The translations under genes were made by a program, and so were the position numbers. Positions 1-9,917 of a stretch of 64,000 nucleotides of DNA are shown in pieces. This stretch comes from Paenibacillus spiritus (GTDB taxonomy: Bacteria; Bacillota; Bacilli; Paenibacillales; Paenibacillaceae): contig NZ_VYKK01000028.1 in NCBI RefSeq assembly GCF_008710135.1, positions 1 to 64,000 of the forward strand, in the 5' to 3' direction. The notes below the pieces were generated by a model. It had not been told where the DNA came from, did not search any database, and saw nothing but the letters and a program-made list of their open reading frames with translations. Positions within the stretch are counted from its first letter, which is position 1; each line of letters begins with the position of its first letter.

Positions 1-42
1 CTAGGTGTTTTTTTCAATGTCCACTAAATGGGGTCTTGACCA
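1..42. mobile_element. Possible end of an IS3-family insertion sequence (partial)
   Basis: Read on the minus strand from base 42, the sequence starts TGGTCAAGACCCCATT, followed by AGTGGACA and an A-rich run. This resembles the terminal inverted repeats of IS3/IS150-type elements, which typically contain a GACCCC...GGACA pattern. The body of the element would lie left of the window, so no transposase is visible. Bases 43-189, between this and the end of uvrA, show no gene. The call rests on recalled consensus only and could be chance. Confidence 0.25.
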
Positions 43-189
43 CCGGATGACGGAGGTTGTTTGGCTCGAGGAGGATTCTCTGCGCGGACAGGCCCAGCCG
101 ATCATGACTACTGCGCCCCCGGCACGGAGCGGCCGAGAGTCCCCGAAGATGTCCGGGTACACTCCACCTTGGCCTTGGCCTTAAAGTCC

Positions 190-3051
190 TCAGCTCTGCG
201 GCTGAAGCTCCTGCGTCCGCTTCGCATCCCGCAGCAATACAGGCTTCAAGTATTGGCCTGTATACGATTCGGGCACTTCAATAATCTGCTCGGGCGTTCC
301 CTTGGCGATAACGGTACCACCGCCGCTGCCGCCCTCCGGCCCCATGTCGATAATGTAGTCCGCCGTCTTGATGACATCCAGATTATGCTCGATTACGAGC
401 ACCGATTCGCCGGAGTCCACAAGACGGTGCAGCACATCCAGCAGCCGGCCGATATCGTCAACATGCAGACCCGTTGTCGGTTCATCGAGAATGTAGAGTG
501 TCTTCCCGGTGCTCCGGCGGTACAGCTCCGAAGCCAGCTTGACGCGCTGCGCCTCGCCGCCCGAGAGCGTGGTTCCGGGCTGGCCCAGCTTGATGTAGCC
601 CAACCCCACATCCAGCAACGTCTTCATCTTGCGGTGAATGCGCGGAATGTTCTCGAAGAAGGACGTCGCATCCTCAACCGTCATTTCCAGCACATCGGCA
701 ATGTTCTTGCCTTTGTACTTGACCTCCAGCGTCTCCCGGTTATACCGTTTGCCCTTGCAGACTTCGCACGGGACATAGACATCCGGCAGGAAGTGCATCT
801 CGATCTTGATGATGCCGTCGCCCTTGCAGGCCTCGCAGCGGCCGCCCTTGATATTGAAGCTGAAGCGTCCCTTCTGGAACCCGCGCAGCTTGGCATCGTT
901 GGTCTTGGAGAAGAGGTCACGGACATCGTCGAACACTCCCGTATAGGTCGCCGGATTGGACCGCGGAGTCCGGCCGATCGGCGACTGGTCGATGTCGATG
1001 ACCTTGTCCAGCTGCTCCAGGCCCCGAATTTCCTTGTGGAGTCCAGGCCGCACCTTGTACGCGCCGTTCAGTTCGCGCGCCAGACTCTTGTAGAGAATCT
1101 CGTTGACGAGCGACGATTTGCCGGAGCCCGAGACGCCGGTAACGGCGGTGAAGATGCCCAGCGGAATCTTCACATCCACATTCTTCAGGTTGTTCTCCCT
1201 GGCGCCGCGCACCTCCAGCCACCGGCCTTCCGGCTTGCGCCGGGCGCTCGGAACCGGGATGAACCTGCGCCCGCTAAGATACTCTCCGGTCAGCGAATTG
1301 GAATCCTGCATAATCTCCTGCGGCGTCCCTTGAGCCATAACCCGCCCGCCGTGGATTCCCGCTCCCGGTCCAATGTCGATAATATAATCAGCGGCCAGCA
1401 TCGTGTCTTCGTCGTGCTCCACAACGATCAGCGTGTTGCCGAGGTCCCGCATATGTCCGAGCGTTGAGATCAGCCGGTCGTTGTCGCGCTGATGCAGCCC
1501 GATGCTGGGCTCGTCCAGAATATAGAGCACGCCCATCAGGCTGGAACCGATCTGGGTCGCCAGCCGGATGCGCTGGGCCTCGCCGCCGGACAAAGTGCCC
1601 GCCGCCCGGCTGAGCGTCAAATAATTCAACCCTACATTGACGAGGAATCCGAGCCGGCTGTCGATCTCCTTCAGAATCAGATTCGCAATCGAGCGTTCTT
1701 TCTCGGTCAGCTCCATCTCGCGGAAGAAGCGCTGACCGTCCCCGATCGAGAAACCGGTCACATCGGCAATGCTCTTGCCGCTTACCGTAACCGCAAGAAT
1801 CTCCCGCTTGAGCCGCTTGCCTTGGCAGACCGGGCACGGTTTGGCGCTCATAAATCCTTCGATGAATTCCCGGATGCCTTCCGAAGCCGTATCGCGGTAG
1901 CGGCGCTCCAAATTGGGAATGACCCCCTCGAACGCCACCATAGCTTCCTTGCGCTGGCCAAAATCATTCTCGTAGCGGAACCGGATGCGCTCGCTGCCCG
2001 TTCCGTACAGCAGCTTGTTCATATGCTCCTTCGAGAGCTGACTGACCGGCACATCGCGCGGAATATGAAAATGCTCGCAGACCGATTTCAGGAACTGCGG
2101 ATAATAGTTTGACGTGCTTCCGGTCCAGGCCAGGAACGCGCCTTCCTCCACCGACTTGGTCTGATCCGGAATCAGCAGATCAGGGTCGACGACCATTTGC
2201 TGTCCCAGCCCGTCGCATTCCGGGCAGGCCCCGAACGGACTGTTGAAGGAGAACATCCGGGGAGCCAGCTCCTCCATACTGAAGCCGCAGACCGGACAGG
2301 CAAAGTTCGAGCTGAAGAGCAGCTCCTCCTGGCCGATGATGTCAACCAGAATCTTGCCCCCGGACAGCTTCAGCGCCGTCTCGATGGAGTCGGTCAGCCG
2401 GGATTCCACATCGCTCTTGACGACGATCCGGTCCACCACGACTTCAATGGTATGCTTCTTGTTCTTCTCCAGCTCAATGTCCTCGGACAGATCGCGCAGT
2501 TCTCCGTCCACACGGACGCGAACGAAGCCCTGCTTGGAAATTTCGGAGAACAGGCTCTTATGCTCGCCCTTGCGGCCGGAGATAACCGGCGCCAGAATCT
2601 GCAGCCGGGTCTTCTCCGGGTACTGCATAATCCGGTCCACCATCTGCTCCACAGTCTGCGACGTGATCTCGATGCCGTGGTCCGGACAGTGCGGACGCCC
2701 GATTCGGGCAAACAGCAGACGCAGATAGTCATAGATCTCGGTGACTGTTCCAACCGTTGACCGCGGGTTCCGGCTTGTCGTCTTCTGGTCGATGGAAATA
2801 GCCGGCGACAGGCCCTCGATGGAATCGACATCCGGCTTCTCCATCTGCCCCAGGAACTGGCGGGCATAGGCCGACAGCGACTCGACATAACGCCGCTGCC
2901 CTTCCGCGTAGATGGTGTCGAAGGCCAGCGAAGACTTGCCCGAACCGCTCAGGCCGGTCAGCACAACGAACTTGTCGCGGGGAATGGTAATATCGATATT
3001 CTTAAGATTATGGGCTCTAGCGCCTTTGATAACAATACTCTCTTTCGCCAA
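190..3051 (-). CDS. uvrA: UvrA, excinuclease ABC ATPase subunit
   Basis: Damage-recognition ATPase of nucleotide excision repair; the UvrA dimer scans DNA and loads UvrB. About 953 residues, the normal length. Visible are two ABC modules: Walker [10 protein letters not shown] near residue 33 and GVSGSGKSS in the second half, each with an LSGGEAQR signature. CxxC zinc ligands occur in CPVCG...CPEC and in CEAC...CEVC. I chose a TTG start ([12 protein letters not shown]) because an AAGGAGAG ribosome site lies 7 bases before it; a further upstream TTG has no such site. It follows uvrB by 42 bases, so the two form one transcript, as in Bacillus. Confidence 0.97.
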   Translation of the reverse strand: MAKESIVIKGARAHNLKNIDITIPRDKFVVLTGLSGSGKSSLAFDTIYAEGQRRYVESLSAYARQFLGQMEKPDVDSIEGLSPAISIDQKTTSRNPRSTVGTVTEIYDYLRLLFARIGRPHCPDHGIEITSQTVEQMVDRIMQYPEKTRLQILAPVISGRKGEHKSLFSEISKQGFVRVRVDGELRDLSEDIELEKNKKHTIEVVVDRIVVKSDVESRLTDSIETALKLSGGKILVDIIGQEELLFSSNFACPVCGFSMEELAPRMFSFNSPFGACPECDGLGQQMVVDPDLLIPDQTKSVEEGAFLAWTGSTSNYYPQFLKSVCEHFHIPRDVPVSQLSKEHMNKLLYGTGSERIRFRYENDFGQRKEAMVAFEGVIPNLERRYRDTASEGIREFIEGFMSAKPCPVCQGKRLKREILAVTVSGKSIADVTGFSIGDGQRFFREMELTEKERSIANLILKEIDSRLGFLVNVGLNYLTLSRAAGTLSGGEAQRIRLATQIGSSLMGVLYILDEPSIGLHQRDNDRLISTLGHMRDLGNTLIVVEHDEDTMLAADYIIDIGPGAGIHGGRVMAQGTPQEIMQDSNSLTGEYLSGRRFIPVPSARRKPEGRWLEVRGARENNLKNVDVKIPLGIFTAVTGVSGSGKSSLVNEILYKSLARELNGAYKVRPGLHKEIRGLEQLDKVIDIDQSPIGRTPRSNPATYTGVFDDVRDLFSKTNDAKLRGFQKGRFSFNIKGGRCEACKGDGIIKIEMHFLPDVYVPCEVCKGKRYNRETLEVKYKGKNIADVLEMTVEDATSFFENIPRIHRKMKTLLDVGLGYIKLGQPGTTLSGGEAQRVKLASELYRRSTGKTLYILDEPTTGLHVDDIGRLLDVLHRLVDSGESVLVIEHNLDVIKTADYIIDMGPEGGSGGGTVIAKGTPEQIIEVPESYTGQYLKPVLLRDAKRTQELQPQS

Positions 3052-3093
3052 CGGACATCTCTCCTTATCAGTGGACAACGGGCCGGGCTTGAA

Positions 3094-5085
3094 TTATTCC
3101 GCTCTCAGTTCCAGCAAGGCATCGCGCAGCTCGGCCGCCCGCTCGAACTGCAGGTTCTTGGCCGCTTCCTTCATCTCGGCTTCGAGGCGCTGCATCAGGC
3201 TCTGCCGTTCCTTCTTGCTCATCTTGCCGGCGGCATCGGTCAGGTAATCCGCCTTCGATTCCGCCGCCTTCGTCGCCTCGATGACGTCGAGGATTTTTTT
3301 GCGGATCGTCTGCGGGGTGATTCCATGCTGCTCGTTGTAGGCAATCTGCAGCGAACGCCGGCGCTGGGTCTCCGTAATTGCTTTATCCATCGAATCGGTG
3401 ATCGAATCGGCGTACATCAGCACCTTGCCCTCCGAGTTGCGGGCGGCCCGGCCAATTGTCTGGATCAGCGACCGTTCCGAACGCAGGAAGCCTTCCTTGT
3501 CGGCATCCAGAATGGCGACAAGCGATACTTCGGGCAGATCCAGTCCTTCCCGCAGCAGATTGATGCCGACCAGGACATGGAAGGTCCCCAGACGAAGATC
3601 GCGCAGAATGGCAATCCGCTCCAGCGTCTTGATATCGGAGTGCAGATAACGCACCTTGATGCCGATCTCCTTGAGATAGTCGGTCAGATCCTCCGCCATC
3701 TTCTTCGTCAGCGTCGTAATTAGCACGCGTTCGTCGCGTTCCAGGCGCTCGCGGATTTCGCCAATCAGATCGTCGATCTGTCCTTCCGTCGGCCGCACTT
3801 CGATCACAGGGTCGAGCAGACCCGTCGGCCGGATAATCTGCTCCACCATCGTGTCGCAGTGCTCCAGTTCATAGGGGCCCGGCGTAGCCGAGACATAGAT
3901 GATCTGCTTGACCTTATCCTCGAATTCCTCGAAGCGCAGCGGCCGGTTGTCGAGGGCCGAAGGCAGGCGGAAGCCATGCTCCACCAGCACGGTCTTGCGC
4001 GCCTGGTCGCCGTTGTACATCGCGCGGATCTGCGGCAGGGTAACGTGGGATTCGTCGATGACAATCAGCATATCGTCCGGAAAATAATCCATCAGCGTAT
4101 ACGGCGTCGCGCCGCGTTCCCGGAAGGTCAGCGGGCCCGAGTAGTTCTCGATCCCGGAACAGAAGCCGACTTCCTTCATCATCTCGATGTCGTACCGGGT
4201 CCGCTGTTCCAGCCGCTGCGCTTCCAGCAGCTTGCCCGCTTCCCGCAGCTCGGCCAGGCGCTCTTCCAGCTCGCGCTCAATGTTGACCAGCGCGCGGCGC
4301 ATGTTGTCCTCATGGGTAACGAAGTGGGAGGCCGGGAAGATGGCGACATGCTCCCGCTCCCCGATCAGTTCTCCGGTCAGCACATCGATCTCGGTAATCC
4401 GTTCGATCTCGTCGCCGAACAGCTCCACCCGGATCGCATGCTCACCCTGGGAAGCCGGGAAGATCTCGATGACGTCGCCCCGGACCCGGAAGGTGCCGCG
4501 GACAAAGTTGATGTCATTGCGTTGGTACTGGATATCGACAAGGCGGCCCAATATCTGGTTCCTCGGCTTCTCCATGCCCACGCGCAGCGACAGCAGCAGG
4601 CTTCCGTACTCCTGCGGCGAACCGAGGCCGTAGATGCAGGATACGCTCGCTACAATAATGACATCGCGCCGTTCGAACAGGGAGCTGGTCGCCGAGTGGC
4701 GGAGCTTGTCGATCTCTTCATTAATGCTGGAGTCTTTCTCGATGTAGGTATCCGAAGACGGGATATACGCCTCCGGCTGATAGTAATCGTAGTAGCTGAC
4801 GAAGTAGTCAACCGAATTGTGCGGAAAAAACTCTTTGAACTCGCTGGCAAGCTGTGCCGCGAGCGTCTTGTTGTGCGCAATGACCAGCGTCGGCCGGTTC
4901 ACCTTCGCTATGGTCTGGGCGATGGTGAAGGTCTTGCCTGTGCCGGTTGCTCCCAGCAATGTCTGGTGCCGCTTACCCTGGCGGATGCCCTCCACCAGCT
5001 TCTCTATCGCCTGGGGCTGGTCGCCCTGGGGTGTATACTCCGACTCCAGCTGAAAAGTCTTCGTACTGACGACAAGGTCGCTCAT
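3094..5085 (-). CDS. uvrB: UvrB, excinuclease ABC helicase-like subunit
   Basis: UvrB receives damaged DNA from UvrA, verifies the lesion and recruits UvrC. About 663 residues. It has Walker [10 protein letters not shown] near residue 40, the damage-probing beta-hairpin segment [12 protein letters not shown], a DESH box, superfamily 2 helicase motifs (ending QTIGRAARN) and a C-terminal UVR motif (FERAAELRD) that contacts UvrC. The start is MSDLVV because AGGGGAG lies just upstream; a start six codons earlier would put that site inside the gene. It is first in a two-gene operon with uvrA. Confidence 0.97.
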   Translation of the reverse strand: MSDLVVSTKTFQLESEYTPQGDQPQAIEKLVEGIRQGKRHQTLLGATGTGKTFTIAQTIAKVNRPTLVIAHNKTLAAQLASEFKEFFPHNSVDYFVSYYDYYQPEAYIPSSDTYIEKDSSINEEIDKLRHSATSSLFERRDVIIVASVSCIYGLGSPQEYGSLLLSLRVGMEKPRNQILGRLVDIQYQRNDINFVRGTFRVRGDVIEIFPASQGEHAIRVELFGDEIERITEIDVLTGELIGEREHVAIFPASHFVTHEDNMRRALVNIERELEERLAELREAGKLLEAQRLEQRTRYDIEMMKEVGFCSGIENYSGPLTFRERGATPYTLMDYFPDDMLIVIDESHVTLPQIRAMYNGDQARKTVLVEHGFRLPSALDNRPLRFEEFEDKVKQIIYVSATPGPYELEHCDTMVEQIIRPTGLLDPVIEVRPTEGQIDDLIGEIRERLERDERVLITTLTKKMAEDLTDYLKEIGIKVRYLHSDIKTLERIAILRDLRLGTFHVLVGINLLREGLDLPEVSLVAILDADKEGFLRSERSLIQTIGRAARNSEGKVLMYADSITDSMDKAITETQRRRSLQIAYNEQHGITPQTIRKKILDVIEATKAAESKADYLTDAAGKMSKKERQSLMQRLEAEMKEAAKNLQFERAAELRDALLELRAE

Positions 5086-5139
5086 TTGCCCGTCTCCCCT
5101 CAAATCGACTAGAATAGATTCTAACTATATCAAACTTCA

Positions 5140-5204
5140 ATTATATCCAGCGTTGTCCAACTTGCCTGTATTCATACCGTTCATTGAATAAGAATATTTG
5201 TTCC
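5140..5204 (-). promoter_or_regulatory. uvrBA promoter region with a degenerate SOS-box-like site
   Basis: On the minus strand a TATAAT hexamer (5140-5145) lies about 55 bases before the uvrB start, but no good -35 sits at the usual distance. Bases 5191-5204 (AGAATATTTGTTCC) resemble the Bacillus LexA box CGAAC-N4-GTTCG with three mismatches. uvrBA belongs to the SOS regulon in Bacillus, which makes the site plausible but not proven. Confidence 0.3.
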
Positions 5205-5298
5205 CATCCCCGTCATTATACATGTTCATTCAGCGTCGTGCAAACCGATTTTTCCGTTTCTTTCCTTACTATTCTGATGGACAAGGAGTCTCGATCTT

Positions 5299-6081
5299 AT
5301 GGACATTACTTCGGTCATTGGTCTTATTATCGGCTTCGCCGCCCTGCTCGGCGGATTTCTCTGGGAAGGCGGCCGGCTCGCCGGTCTGCTGCAGCTCAAT
5401 GCCGCCCTCATTGTATTCGGCGGCACGTTAGCGGCCGTTCTCGTCAGCTTCCCCGCCGCCAAGCTCCGGACCGTCGGCGCAGCTCTGAAGATGGCCTTCG
5501 GCCGCTCCTCTCTAGACCTGGAAGAACAGGCTGAAGAGATTGTCGCCCTGGCGGCCATTACCCGCCGCAGCGGCGTTCTTGCGCTGGAGCAGCGGGCGGA
5601 TCAGCATCCCGACTCGTTCACCCGCGAGGGGCTCCAGCTTGTAGTGGACGGGACCGAGCCCGAGCAGGTCCGGGAAATTCTGGAGCTGGAGATGGACGCC
5701 GAAGAACTGAAGCATGACGGATACGCCCGTCTGTTCGAGGCTGCCGGCGGCTATGCCCCTACGATGGGCATTATCGGGACCGTGATGGGACTTATCCAGG
5801 TGCTCGGCGGTCTGACCGACCCGTCCAACCTTGGACCTTCCATTGCGGTTGCCTTCACCGCGACGCTCTACGGCGTGGCAAGCGCCAATCTGCTGTTCCT
5901 TCCGATTGCCTCGAAGATCAAGGCGCGCAGCCAGAGCCGGCTGCACGGCATGGAAATGCTCGTTGTGGGCATTCTCGCCATCCAGAACGGCGACCATCCC
6001 CAGCTCGTCCGGCGCAAGCTCGCCTCCTTTCTGACCGGAAGCGCCGCGGAAGACTTCGCTGAACGGCGGAGCCGGCCATGA
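5299..6081 (+). CDS. motA: MotA/MotP-type flagellar stator protein
   Basis: Ion-channel stator subunit that couples cation flow to flagellar rotation. It has 260 residues, with membrane segments near residues 5-22, 30-50, about 155-175 and 185-205. The conserved AGGYAPTMGIIGTVMGLI stretch is the MotA/TolQ/ExbB hallmark that forms the channel and interfaces with MotB. A ribosome site AAGGAG lies about 11 bases upstream. The gene overlaps the next one by four bases (ATGA), so the pair is translationally coupled. The sequence does not settle whether protons (MotA) or sodium (MotP) is used. Confidence 0.88.
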   Translation: MDITSVIGLIIGFAALLGGFLWEGGRLAGLLQLNAALIVFGGTLAAVLVSFPAAKLRTVGAALKMAFGRSSLDLEEQAEEIVALAAITRRSGVLALEQRADQHPDSFTREGLQLVVDGTEPEQVREILELEMDAEELKHDGYARLFEAAGGYAPTMGIIGTVMGLIQVLGGLTDPSNLGPSIAVAFTATLYGVASANLLFLPIASKIKARSQSRLHGMEMLVVGILAIQNGDHPQLVRRKLASFLTGSAAEDFAERRSRP

Positions 6082-6968
6082 GGCAGCGCGGGCGGAGACT
6101 GGACGGGCAGGCCGGAACGCGGCGGGGGAACCGGGGTGAAATGCGCGCCGGGCGGGGAGGCCGCGACCGTTGGATGGTCACCTACGCGGACCTTATCACG
6201 CTGCTGCTGATCTTCTTCCTCATCCTGTATGCCATGAGCAGCCTGGATGAACGCAAATACAGCAGCGTCGTCGCCTCGCTCCAGGATACCTTTCAGAATC
6301 CCGGAACCGGCGTGCTGGACGGCGGAGACGGCGTGCTGGAAGGCAAGCCGGGAGCCGGAGGCAGCGCTTCGGGCGCTCCCGCGGCCTCGGACGGACCGGG
6401 CGCTTCATCCGCTGCCGGTTCAGGCGGCGGAACGGGCGGCGGAGCCGCTGCCGGGGGCTCCGCTCCGCCGACGGAGCGGGAGCTGGCTTTTCGCAAGCAG
6501 GAAGAGAAGCTGGCCGAGCTTATGGGGGTTATTACCCAATATATCAACGCCAACAATCTGGGCGACGAGATCTTTGTGCAGGACAAGCCGCAGGGCATTG
6601 CCATTACGCTGAGCGACCGCTTCCTCTTCGACAGCGGCCAGGCCGAGCTTAAGAGCGGCGCTTATCCCGCGCTCCGCCAGTTGTCGGGCCTGTTCCGGGG
6701 TCTTGGAGCCATCGTCAGCATTGAAGGCCATACGGACAATACGCCGGTGATGGCTTCATCCCCTTACCGGGATAATTGGGAGCTGTCCGGCGCGCGGGCG
6801 CTGTCCGTGCTTCGCTTCTTTCTGGAGCGGGAAGGGCTGGACCCCGCAGGCTTTCAATACGCCGGATACGCCGACACCCGCCCGGCCGCCGACAACGGCA
6901 CGCCGGCAGGGAAGCAGAAGAACCGCCGCGTCGAGATCATCGTGCTGCGGCAGCTGCAGGAGGAATAG
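6078..6968 (+). CDS. motB: MotB/MotS-type flagellar stator protein
   Basis: Stator subunit that anchors the channel to peptidoglycan. It has 296 residues: a basic N-terminus, one membrane helix with the essential Asp in WMVTYADLITLLLIFF, and a flexible Gly/Ser/Ala-rich linker (about residues 78-135). The C-terminal OmpA-like peptidoglycan-binding domain shows GHTDNTP and NRRVEI. At the position where proton-type MotB has Val and sodium-type MotS has Leu, this protein appears to have Ile, so the coupling ion is unclear. The Gly/Ala-rich linker is longer than I expect for this family. A strong hairpin follows the stop codon. Confidence 0.88.
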   Translation: MRQRGRRLDGQAGTRRGNRGEMRAGRGGRDRWMVTYADLITLLLIFFLILYAMSSLDERKYSSVVASLQDTFQNPGTGVLDGGDGVLEGKPGAGGSASGAPAASDGPGASSAAGSGGGTGGGAAAGGSAPPTERELAFRKQEEKLAELMGVITQYINANNLGDEIFVQDKPQGIAITLSDRFLFDSGQAELKSGAYPALRQLSGLFRGLGAIVSIEGHTDNTPVMASSPYRDNWELSGARALSVLRFFLEREGLDPAGFQYAGYADTRPAADNGTPAGKQKNRRVEIIVLRQLQEE

Positions 6969-6972
6969 AACG

Positions 6973-7016
6973 AGAAGCCGGGGCCAAGTCATCCCATCGA
7001 CTTGGCCCCGGCTTCT
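6973..7016. terminator. Rho-independent-type hairpin after the stator operon
   Basis: A perfect 18-base inverted repeat (6973-6990 with 6999-7016) encloses an 8-base loop just after motB. There is no clear T-run. The convergent glycosyltransferase gene ends at 7083, so it may serve both strands. Confidence 0.75.
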
Positions 7017-7082
7017 TGGTATGAATATAACCGGGTCCAATAACCAATCAAGAACTCCCGGGGAGAGGGGCCACTCTCTTCC

Positions 7083-8012
7083 TCAATTCGGTTTGCCGTA
7101 CAAAAGAATGCGGATCGCCTTCCCGAAGTCGATGGCCACCCTGCCCGTCCGCTCGGCCGTCTGCTGGGCGAGCACAACGGCATTAACGCCGCAGGAGAAG
7201 AGCGCAACGTCAAAGTCTTCGGCCGCAGCCTCGATGAAGGCCAGAGCCTCCTCCATTTGGGCATTGCCGGTGAATACATAGGTGCCGGCCACATCGAGCC
7301 CGTAGGGCTCCGCCGCCAGCAGCGCGCGCAGTTCCTCGGCCAGCGCGGTCACGATCAGCACCCTCCGGCCGCGCAGCAGCTCCCAGAACCGGGGCGTGAC
7401 GGCCAGCTCGCGGTTGACGCAGGCATGGCAGGCGACGGGCGGGTTCAGGCGGTGATGGGCGAAGACACGGTCGGTCAGCGCTCTTTTCAGGTCGGCCGGC
7501 GCCTTGATTGTATCATCGTCCTCCGGCAGAATGCCGACCACATCCGCTCTTCGGACCGCTTCCGCCACCTCGTCCCGAAGCCGCAGATTGGGCAGCGTCA
7601 GCCCCTTCTGGCCCCGGTTCGCCTTCACGGCCCAGCGTTCTGCCAGCACCCGGCGGAGCGGCCACACCGTATCCTGGGCGAGCACCAGATTCTCTCCGTC
7701 CCCGATCCGCACCAGAGACAGCGGGGTCCTCTGCTCCAGCGCCTGTTCCAGCACATCCAGCACGTCCGCAAGCTCCAGATAGATTCCCGGCCCCTCCGTC
7801 TTCTTCTCTATTCCCGTTATTCGGGTCTTTATCTGGGTCTCTATCTTGTTCTCTATCATGGCCTCTATCTTGTTCTCAATCTTCATCTCGGCCTCTATCA
7901 CGCTCTCCGTCCCCGACTCCGATTCCGGCCTTGGCCTCTGCTCTCCTTCCTTGTCCGCGCCTGGGCGCTCTCTTTCGCCCGGTTCCTGACCGGGCACGGT
8001 CCACGGCTTCAA
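7083..8012 (-). CDS. GT-D-fold glycosyltransferase-like protein
   Basis: 309 residues. The C-terminal two-thirds, from LSLVRIGDGENLVLAQ onward, resembles the GT-D fold (DUF1792-like) glycosyltransferase domain, whose signature is an S-[IL]-[VI]-R-x-G-D-G-E motif. Such enzymes extend glycans on surface proteins. The first 80 residues are unlike the family: charged, then a run with Ile at every fourth residue (see the repeat entry). A TTG start is chosen because GGGAGG lies 8 bases upstream. It is divergent from the sugar-biosynthesis genes and probably serves the same glycan. The donor and acceptor cannot be told from the sequence. Confidence 0.6.
   Translation of the reverse strand: MKPWTVPGQEPGERERPGADKEGEQRPRPESESGTESVIEAEMKIENKIEAMIENKIETQIKTRITGIEKKTEGPGIYLELADVLDVLEQALEQRTPLSLVRIGDGENLVLAQDTVWPLRRVLAERWAVKANRGQKGLTLPNLRLRDEVAEAVRRADVVGILPEDDDTIKAPADLKRALTDRVFAHHRLNPPVACHACVNRELAVTPRFWELLRGRRVLIVTALAEELRALLAAEPYGLDVAGTYVFTGNAQMEEALAFIEAAAEDFDVALFSCGVNAVVLAQQTAERTGRVAIDFGKAIRILLYGKPN
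7804..7899. repeat. 12-base minisatellite encoding an Ile-every-four-residues repeat
   Basis: About eight imperfect 12-base units built around tctatcttgttc lie in tandem inside the N-terminal coding part of the GT-D gene. On the minus strand they encode tetrapeptides such as IENK, IEAM, IENK and IETQ. The unit length is a multiple of three, so copy-number change would keep the frame. Confidence 0.7.
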
Positions 8013-8181
8013 TGCGCATCCCTCCCTTTTGTCGTCTCCCTATTCTATGAAAGACCCTTCGGGCATTCGTGTGCGGCTGCTCATTTCGGCGCCTTCTTTC
8101 TGCTTCGCGTGCATTCGTACATGCCGAATCTCTCAACTCTTCATATGCTGGCTGTGATCCTACTGAAAGCGAGGGATGCGC

Positions 8182-8883
8182 ATGAGGCGCCGAGTTGTCG
8201 TTGAGATCAATTTCAACAATTACGGCATGAATCCGAACCGGCTGACGCGCGAGTGGATTGCGGAGCGGGTCGGAATATTCAGGAGGTTCACGCTGAAGAG
8301 TCTGCTGGCCCAGGAGGAGCAGGAATTTCTGGTGACCGGCAAGGTGGCCGCGGGCAGCGGAGAAGCCGTCCGTGCGGAGCTGGCCGCCACCGGAGGTCTG
8401 CCGGATTCCTTCCTGTTCGCCGAAACCCGGGAATGCGCCCGGCGCGTCGCCGCGTATGCCGCGGGGACCGACGAGCTGTTCATTGCGCGGCTGGATTCCG
8501 ACGATCTCGTCCACAAGACGTACATCCGGCAGCTCTGCGAGTATGAACCGCAGCCCGGAACGGTCGCGCTCATCAACCAGAACGGGTATTTGTGGGACGC
8601 GGAAGAGGGAGCGATGGCCCCTATCTTCCATCCCTGCCCGCAGTTCTATGTATTTCTCTATTCGTCTTCCGACTATGCCGCCGGCCACCGCATTGTCATT
8701 CCGGGCGGCGGACACGGCAATGTGCCGAAGCTTCCGCACGAGATTCTGAAGCCGCGCAATTACGTCAATGTCGTGCATGGGGCCAACGTCTCGCGCAAGA
8801 AGGTTCCGGCCAAGGGCCGGCTGGCACCGGGGGAGATTCAGGCCGTGCTGGCCTCATTCATGGGAGGGGATGGATGTGTTTAG
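8182..8883 (+). CDS. Putative rhamnosyltransferase-like protein
   Basis: 233 residues with an NNYG...NRLTREWIAERVGIF opening and an ARLDSDDLVHKTYI segment. These are typical of the putative rhamnosyl transferase family (PF11316), where the D-x-D-D stretch is the likely nucleotide-sugar and metal site. The start is the second of two nearby ATGs because GAGGG ends 6 bases before it, while the first ATG abuts that site. Its end overlaps the next gene by 8 bases. The specific sugar is a guess from the family name only. Confidence 0.6.
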   Translation: MRRRVVVEINFNNYGMNPNRLTREWIAERVGIFRRFTLKSLLAQEEQEFLVTGKVAAGSGEAVRAELAATGGLPDSFLFAETRECARRVAAYAAGTDELFIARLDSDDLVHKTYIRQLCEYEPQPGTVALINQNGYLWDAEEGAMAPIFHPCPQFYVFLYSSSDYAAGHRIVIPGGGHGNVPKLPHEILKPRNYVNVVHGANVSRKKVPAKGRLAPGEIQAVLASFMGGDGCV

Positions 8884-9886
8884 AGGGTCCACGATTCTGA
8901 TTACAGGGGGGACAGGCTCCTGGGGGCAAAAGCTTGCGGCCGCGCTGCTGGAGCGGCAGCCTGCCGAAATTCGGATCTATTCCCGGGGCGAAAGCGCCCA
9001 GGTTGCAATGAACCGCGCCTTCGGCGGCGATCCCCGGTTGAAGTTCATCATCGGCGATGTCCGCGACGCCCAGGCGGTTCTGGACGCCTGCCGGGGCGTC
9101 CACTATGTCTTCCACCTGGCGGCGCTGAAGCATGTGCCGGTCTGCGAATTCCAGCCGCAGGAGACGCTTAAGACCAACGTGCTCGGCACGGAGAACGTCA
9201 TCCGGGCCGCTATCGACTGCGGCGTCCGTAAGGTGATCGACGTCTCAACCGACAAGGCGGTCGATCCCGTCAACGTCTACGGCATGACGAAGGCGATCGG
9301 GGAGAAGCTGACCATCCGTGCGAACGGCTGGAGCCCCGGAACCCGGTTCGTCTGCATCCGCGGCGGCAACGTGCTCGGCACGAGCGGCAGCGTCGTGCCG
9401 CTGTTCCTGCGCCAGATCGCCGAGGGCAAGGAGCTGACGCTGACGGACGCCGGCATGACGCGCTTCTTCCTGACGCTGACCGAAGCGATCGGGCTGCTGC
9501 TGAAGGCGGCCGAGGCTTCGGTCGGCGGCGAGACCTTCGTCATGCGGATGAACGGCTGCCGGATCGCCGACCTCGCCGCCGTGCTCGCAGAGGCCTCCGC
9601 CGGAGACGGAGCGGCCGGGCTGCCGGTCCGCGAGACGGGCATACGCCCCGGCGAGAAGCTGCACGAGGTGCTGATCTCGCCCTATGAGGCGCCGTCGGCC
9701 CGGATCTATGACAGCCGCTATTTCGTCATCCTGCCCCCGTCGCCGGGCGAAGCCCTGACAGCCGCTTACGGCGGACTGCCGAAGGCCGGCTTCCCGCAGT
9801 ACCGCTCGGACGACCGGCTGATGAACCGTTCCGAAATCGCCGCCCTGCTGCGGGCCGAAGGATTCATCCGCCAGGCCCGGCGCTAG
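8876..9886 (+). CDS. CapE/PseB/FnlA-type UDP-sugar epimerase/dehydratase
   Basis: Extended short-chain dehydrogenase of about 336 residues. It has a nucleotide-binding GGTGSWGQ near residue 10, AALKHVPVCEFQPQETLKTN, and the catalytic STDKAVDP...YGMTK (YxxxK). This motif set is that of UDP-GlcNAc 4,6-dehydratase/5-epimerases (CapE, FnlA, PseB), which make deoxy-amino sugars. A GTG start gives MFRGSTILITGG, matching the family start, with GGGAGG 8 bases upstream; an ATG two codons earlier sits too close to that site. It is in an operon with the flanking sugar genes. The exact product is not decidable by eye. Confidence 0.8.
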   Translation: MFRGSTILITGGTGSWGQKLAAALLERQPAEIRIYSRGESAQVAMNRAFGGDPRLKFIIGDVRDAQAVLDACRGVHYVFHLAALKHVPVCEFQPQETLKTNVLGTENVIRAAIDCGVRKVIDVSTDKAVDPVNVYGMTKAIGEKLTIRANGWSPGTRFVCIRGGNVLGTSGSVVPLFLRQIAEGKELTLTDAGMTRFFLTLTEAIGLLLKAAEASVGGETFVMRMNGCRIADLAAVLAEASAGDGAAGLPVRETGIRPGEKLHEVLISPYEAPSARIYDSRYFVILPPSPGEALTAAYGGLPKAGFPQYRSDDRLMNRSEIAALLRAEGFIRQARR

Positions 9887-9917
9887 TCCTGAAGTAAACC
9901 GACAGGAGGTCTTCAAC

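Noticed and set aside
61..1467. Long open frame on the plus strand opposite uvrA (468 codons)
   Set aside because: It is antisense to a certain gene, has no domain or ribosome site, and reflects high GC leaving few stop codons. The same applies to other long opposite-strand frames, for example 15572-17161, 27835-29286, 33497-34891, 39875-41356, 42838-44391, 48708-50081 and 52308-54113.
7083..8012. Reading the N-terminal repeat of the GT-D gene as non-coding
   Set aside because: The repeat unit is a multiple of three, the frame stays open, and the best ribosome site precedes the upstream TTG start. I keep the long form but with modest confidence.
8768..8875. Longer N-terminus for the CapE/PseB-type enzyme
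   Set aside because: The extra residues overlap the upstream gene and do not fit the family, whose members start with M-F-x-G-x-x-I-L-I-T-G-G.
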